Positions 6,802 to 7,549 of a stretch of DNA of 7,549 nucleotides are shown one piece after another; position 1 is the first letter of the stretch; every line of letters begins with the position of its first letter. Under the pieces are notes generated by a model. It saw only the letters and a program-made list of their open reading frames with translations. It searched no databases and was not told the origin of the DNA. The DNA comes from Anaerolineaceae bacterium (GTDB lineage Bacteria > Planctomycetota > Phycisphaerae > FEN-1346 > JAACEH01), in the NCBI GenBank assembly GCA_011682595.1, contig JAACEH010000071.1:1-7549 (forward strand). The letters are read 5' to 3'. The translations under genes and the position numbers were made by a program.

Positions 6802-7549
6802 CTATCCTCCGAGTTTCTCATCGCACTGCTCGATCAACTTCTTGACCTCCTCGGTCGCCTTGGCCCGCTGAGCGATCAGGAAATGTCCTCGAGCCTCTCC
6901 AAATCGGCCGGCCTTGAAAGCCGCCTTGCCCTGCTCGATTTTCTCTTCATACTCGACGTCCTTGAGAAACCGGCGCACCTCTGCATTATCAAGCAGTTTC
7001 TGAGCATTACCGAAAGCCCTCCGCGCCTCCCGGTACTGTTTCTTGGCGAGGTGTTCCTTTCCGCGGTTGAGTTCGTCCTCGAAAGGAATCCGCCGCTGAC
7101 ATTTCTGGATTCGGTACTTCAGATCCCTGGACGACCCGCTGATCTTCTCGGCTTCCAGCAGAAGCGGCAGGGCCCCTTGCCAATCTCTCTTCGACTCCAG
7201 AACTGCAGCCCGGGTCAGCAGGTCGTCTCTCTTGCAGCGGATGATCTCATTGTCTATCTGGCTCCTCCGCTCCGGATCTCCCTGCAGATCCTTGGCCATC
7301 TCGAACTCAATAACGGCTTCCTTGTACTTCTTCTCTCCCTTCAATTGGCGAGCCTTCCGGATGTGCGCTTCATACTCGCCCTTGTTCTTCAGGCGAGCCC
7401 TGAGCATGCTTGCCTCCTTGTTGCCCGCCCAAAGCACCAGGGCCTGGTCCAACATCCCGATGGCCTCGTCGGTCTTTCCCTGGTTTCCCAAGGCCTCGGC
7501 CTGGTCATACAAGGCTCTGGATCTCGCCCGGTTGCCTTCTCGCACCAGG
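6802..7549 (-). CDS. TPR-like helical repeat protein, 5' end beyond the window
   Basis: A scaffold-type protein made of helical repeats. The frame is open to the right edge of the window (a CTG codon precedes the GTG at 7545), so the gene probably begins outside it. The GTG is only a possible start and is preceded by too little sequence to test. Counting from that GTG, five repeat units align at residues 15-29, 64-78, 112-126, 161-175 and 205-219. They share the pattern A..L...+.Y.EA...f..A, with steps of 49, 48, 49 and 44 residues. This is longer than the canonical 34-residue TPR, so each unit may be a TPR pair plus an extra helix. The visible part is rich in Lys, Arg and Glu, with no membrane helix. 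Tad loci often carry the TPR lipoprotein TadD; this could play that role, but the missing N-terminus hides any lipobox, and it could equally be the tail of a larger protein. It ends 35 bases before tadG. Confidence 0.75.
   Translation of the reverse strand, partial: LVREGNRARSRALYDQAEALGNQGKTDEAIGMLDQALVLWAGNKEASMLRARLKNKGEYEAHIRKARQLKGEKKYKEAVIEFEMAKDLQGDPERRSQIDNEIIRCKRDDLLTRAAVLESKRDWQGALPLLLEAEKISGSSRDLKYRIQKCQRRIPFEDELNRGKEHLAKKQYREARRAFGNAQKLLDNAEVRRFLKDVEYEEKIEQGKAAFKAGRFGEARGHFLIAQRAKATEEVKKLIEQCDEKLGG

Larger units (their letters stand above)
1..7549 (-). other. Probable tad operon, transcribed leftward, incomplete at both ends
   Basis: Seven genes run in one direction with gaps of 35, 25, 42, 49, 44 and 28 bases and no overlap. 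None of the gaps shows a hairpin followed by a T-run, or a pair of spaced promoter boxes that I would trust. The gene contents (TadG-like, TadE-like, CpaB, CpaF, TadB) belong to one machine. Cotranscription is inferred from spacing and function; the promoter and the end of the unit lie outside the window. Confidence 0.75.

Overview
The window is a tightly packed block of seven genes, all read leftward (minus strand). It carries part of a Tad/Flp-type (type IVc) pilus or secretion locus. The sequence is GC-rich. I infer a planctomycete, perhaps of the Phycisphaerae. The grounds are the very divergent, enlarged TadE/TadG-like proteins and the FHA domain fused to the CpaF ATPase. This placement is inference: no rRNA or other marker gene is present.

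In transcription order (right to left): (1) 7549-6802, a TPR-like repeat protein whose 5' end lies outside the window; (2) 6766-4895, a TadG-like membrane-anchored protein; (3) 4869-4159, a TadE-like pseudopilin; (4) 4116-3367, an unrecognised single-pass membrane protein with a TTG start; (5) 3317-2550, CpaB/RcpC; (6) 2505-622, a CpaF/TadA secretion ATPase with an N-terminal FHA domain; (7) 593-1, a TadB inner-membrane platform protein whose 3' end lies outside the window.

The gaps between genes are 25 to 49 bases and most contain a Shine-Dalgarno-like run. I see no terminator or convincing promoter in them, so the block is probably one operon whose promoter is to the right of the window and which continues leftward, probably into tadC. 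No stretch longer than 50 bases lacks a gene. I found no RNA gene, mobile element, CRISPR array or attachment site.

By family knowledge, CpaF powers the machine from the cytoplasm, TadB (with TadC) is the membrane platform, CpaB spans the periplasm towards the secretin, and TadE/TadG are minor pilins or envelope components. The secretin (CpaC/RcpA), CpaE/TadZ, prepilin peptidase and major Flp pilin are not in the window. The order tadG-tadE-X-cpaB-cpaF-tadB differs from the classical tad order. The most interesting points are the FHA-CpaF fusion with a possible duplicated N-terminal helical segment, the unknown protein X between tadE and cpaB, and the unusual TadE and TadG proteins.
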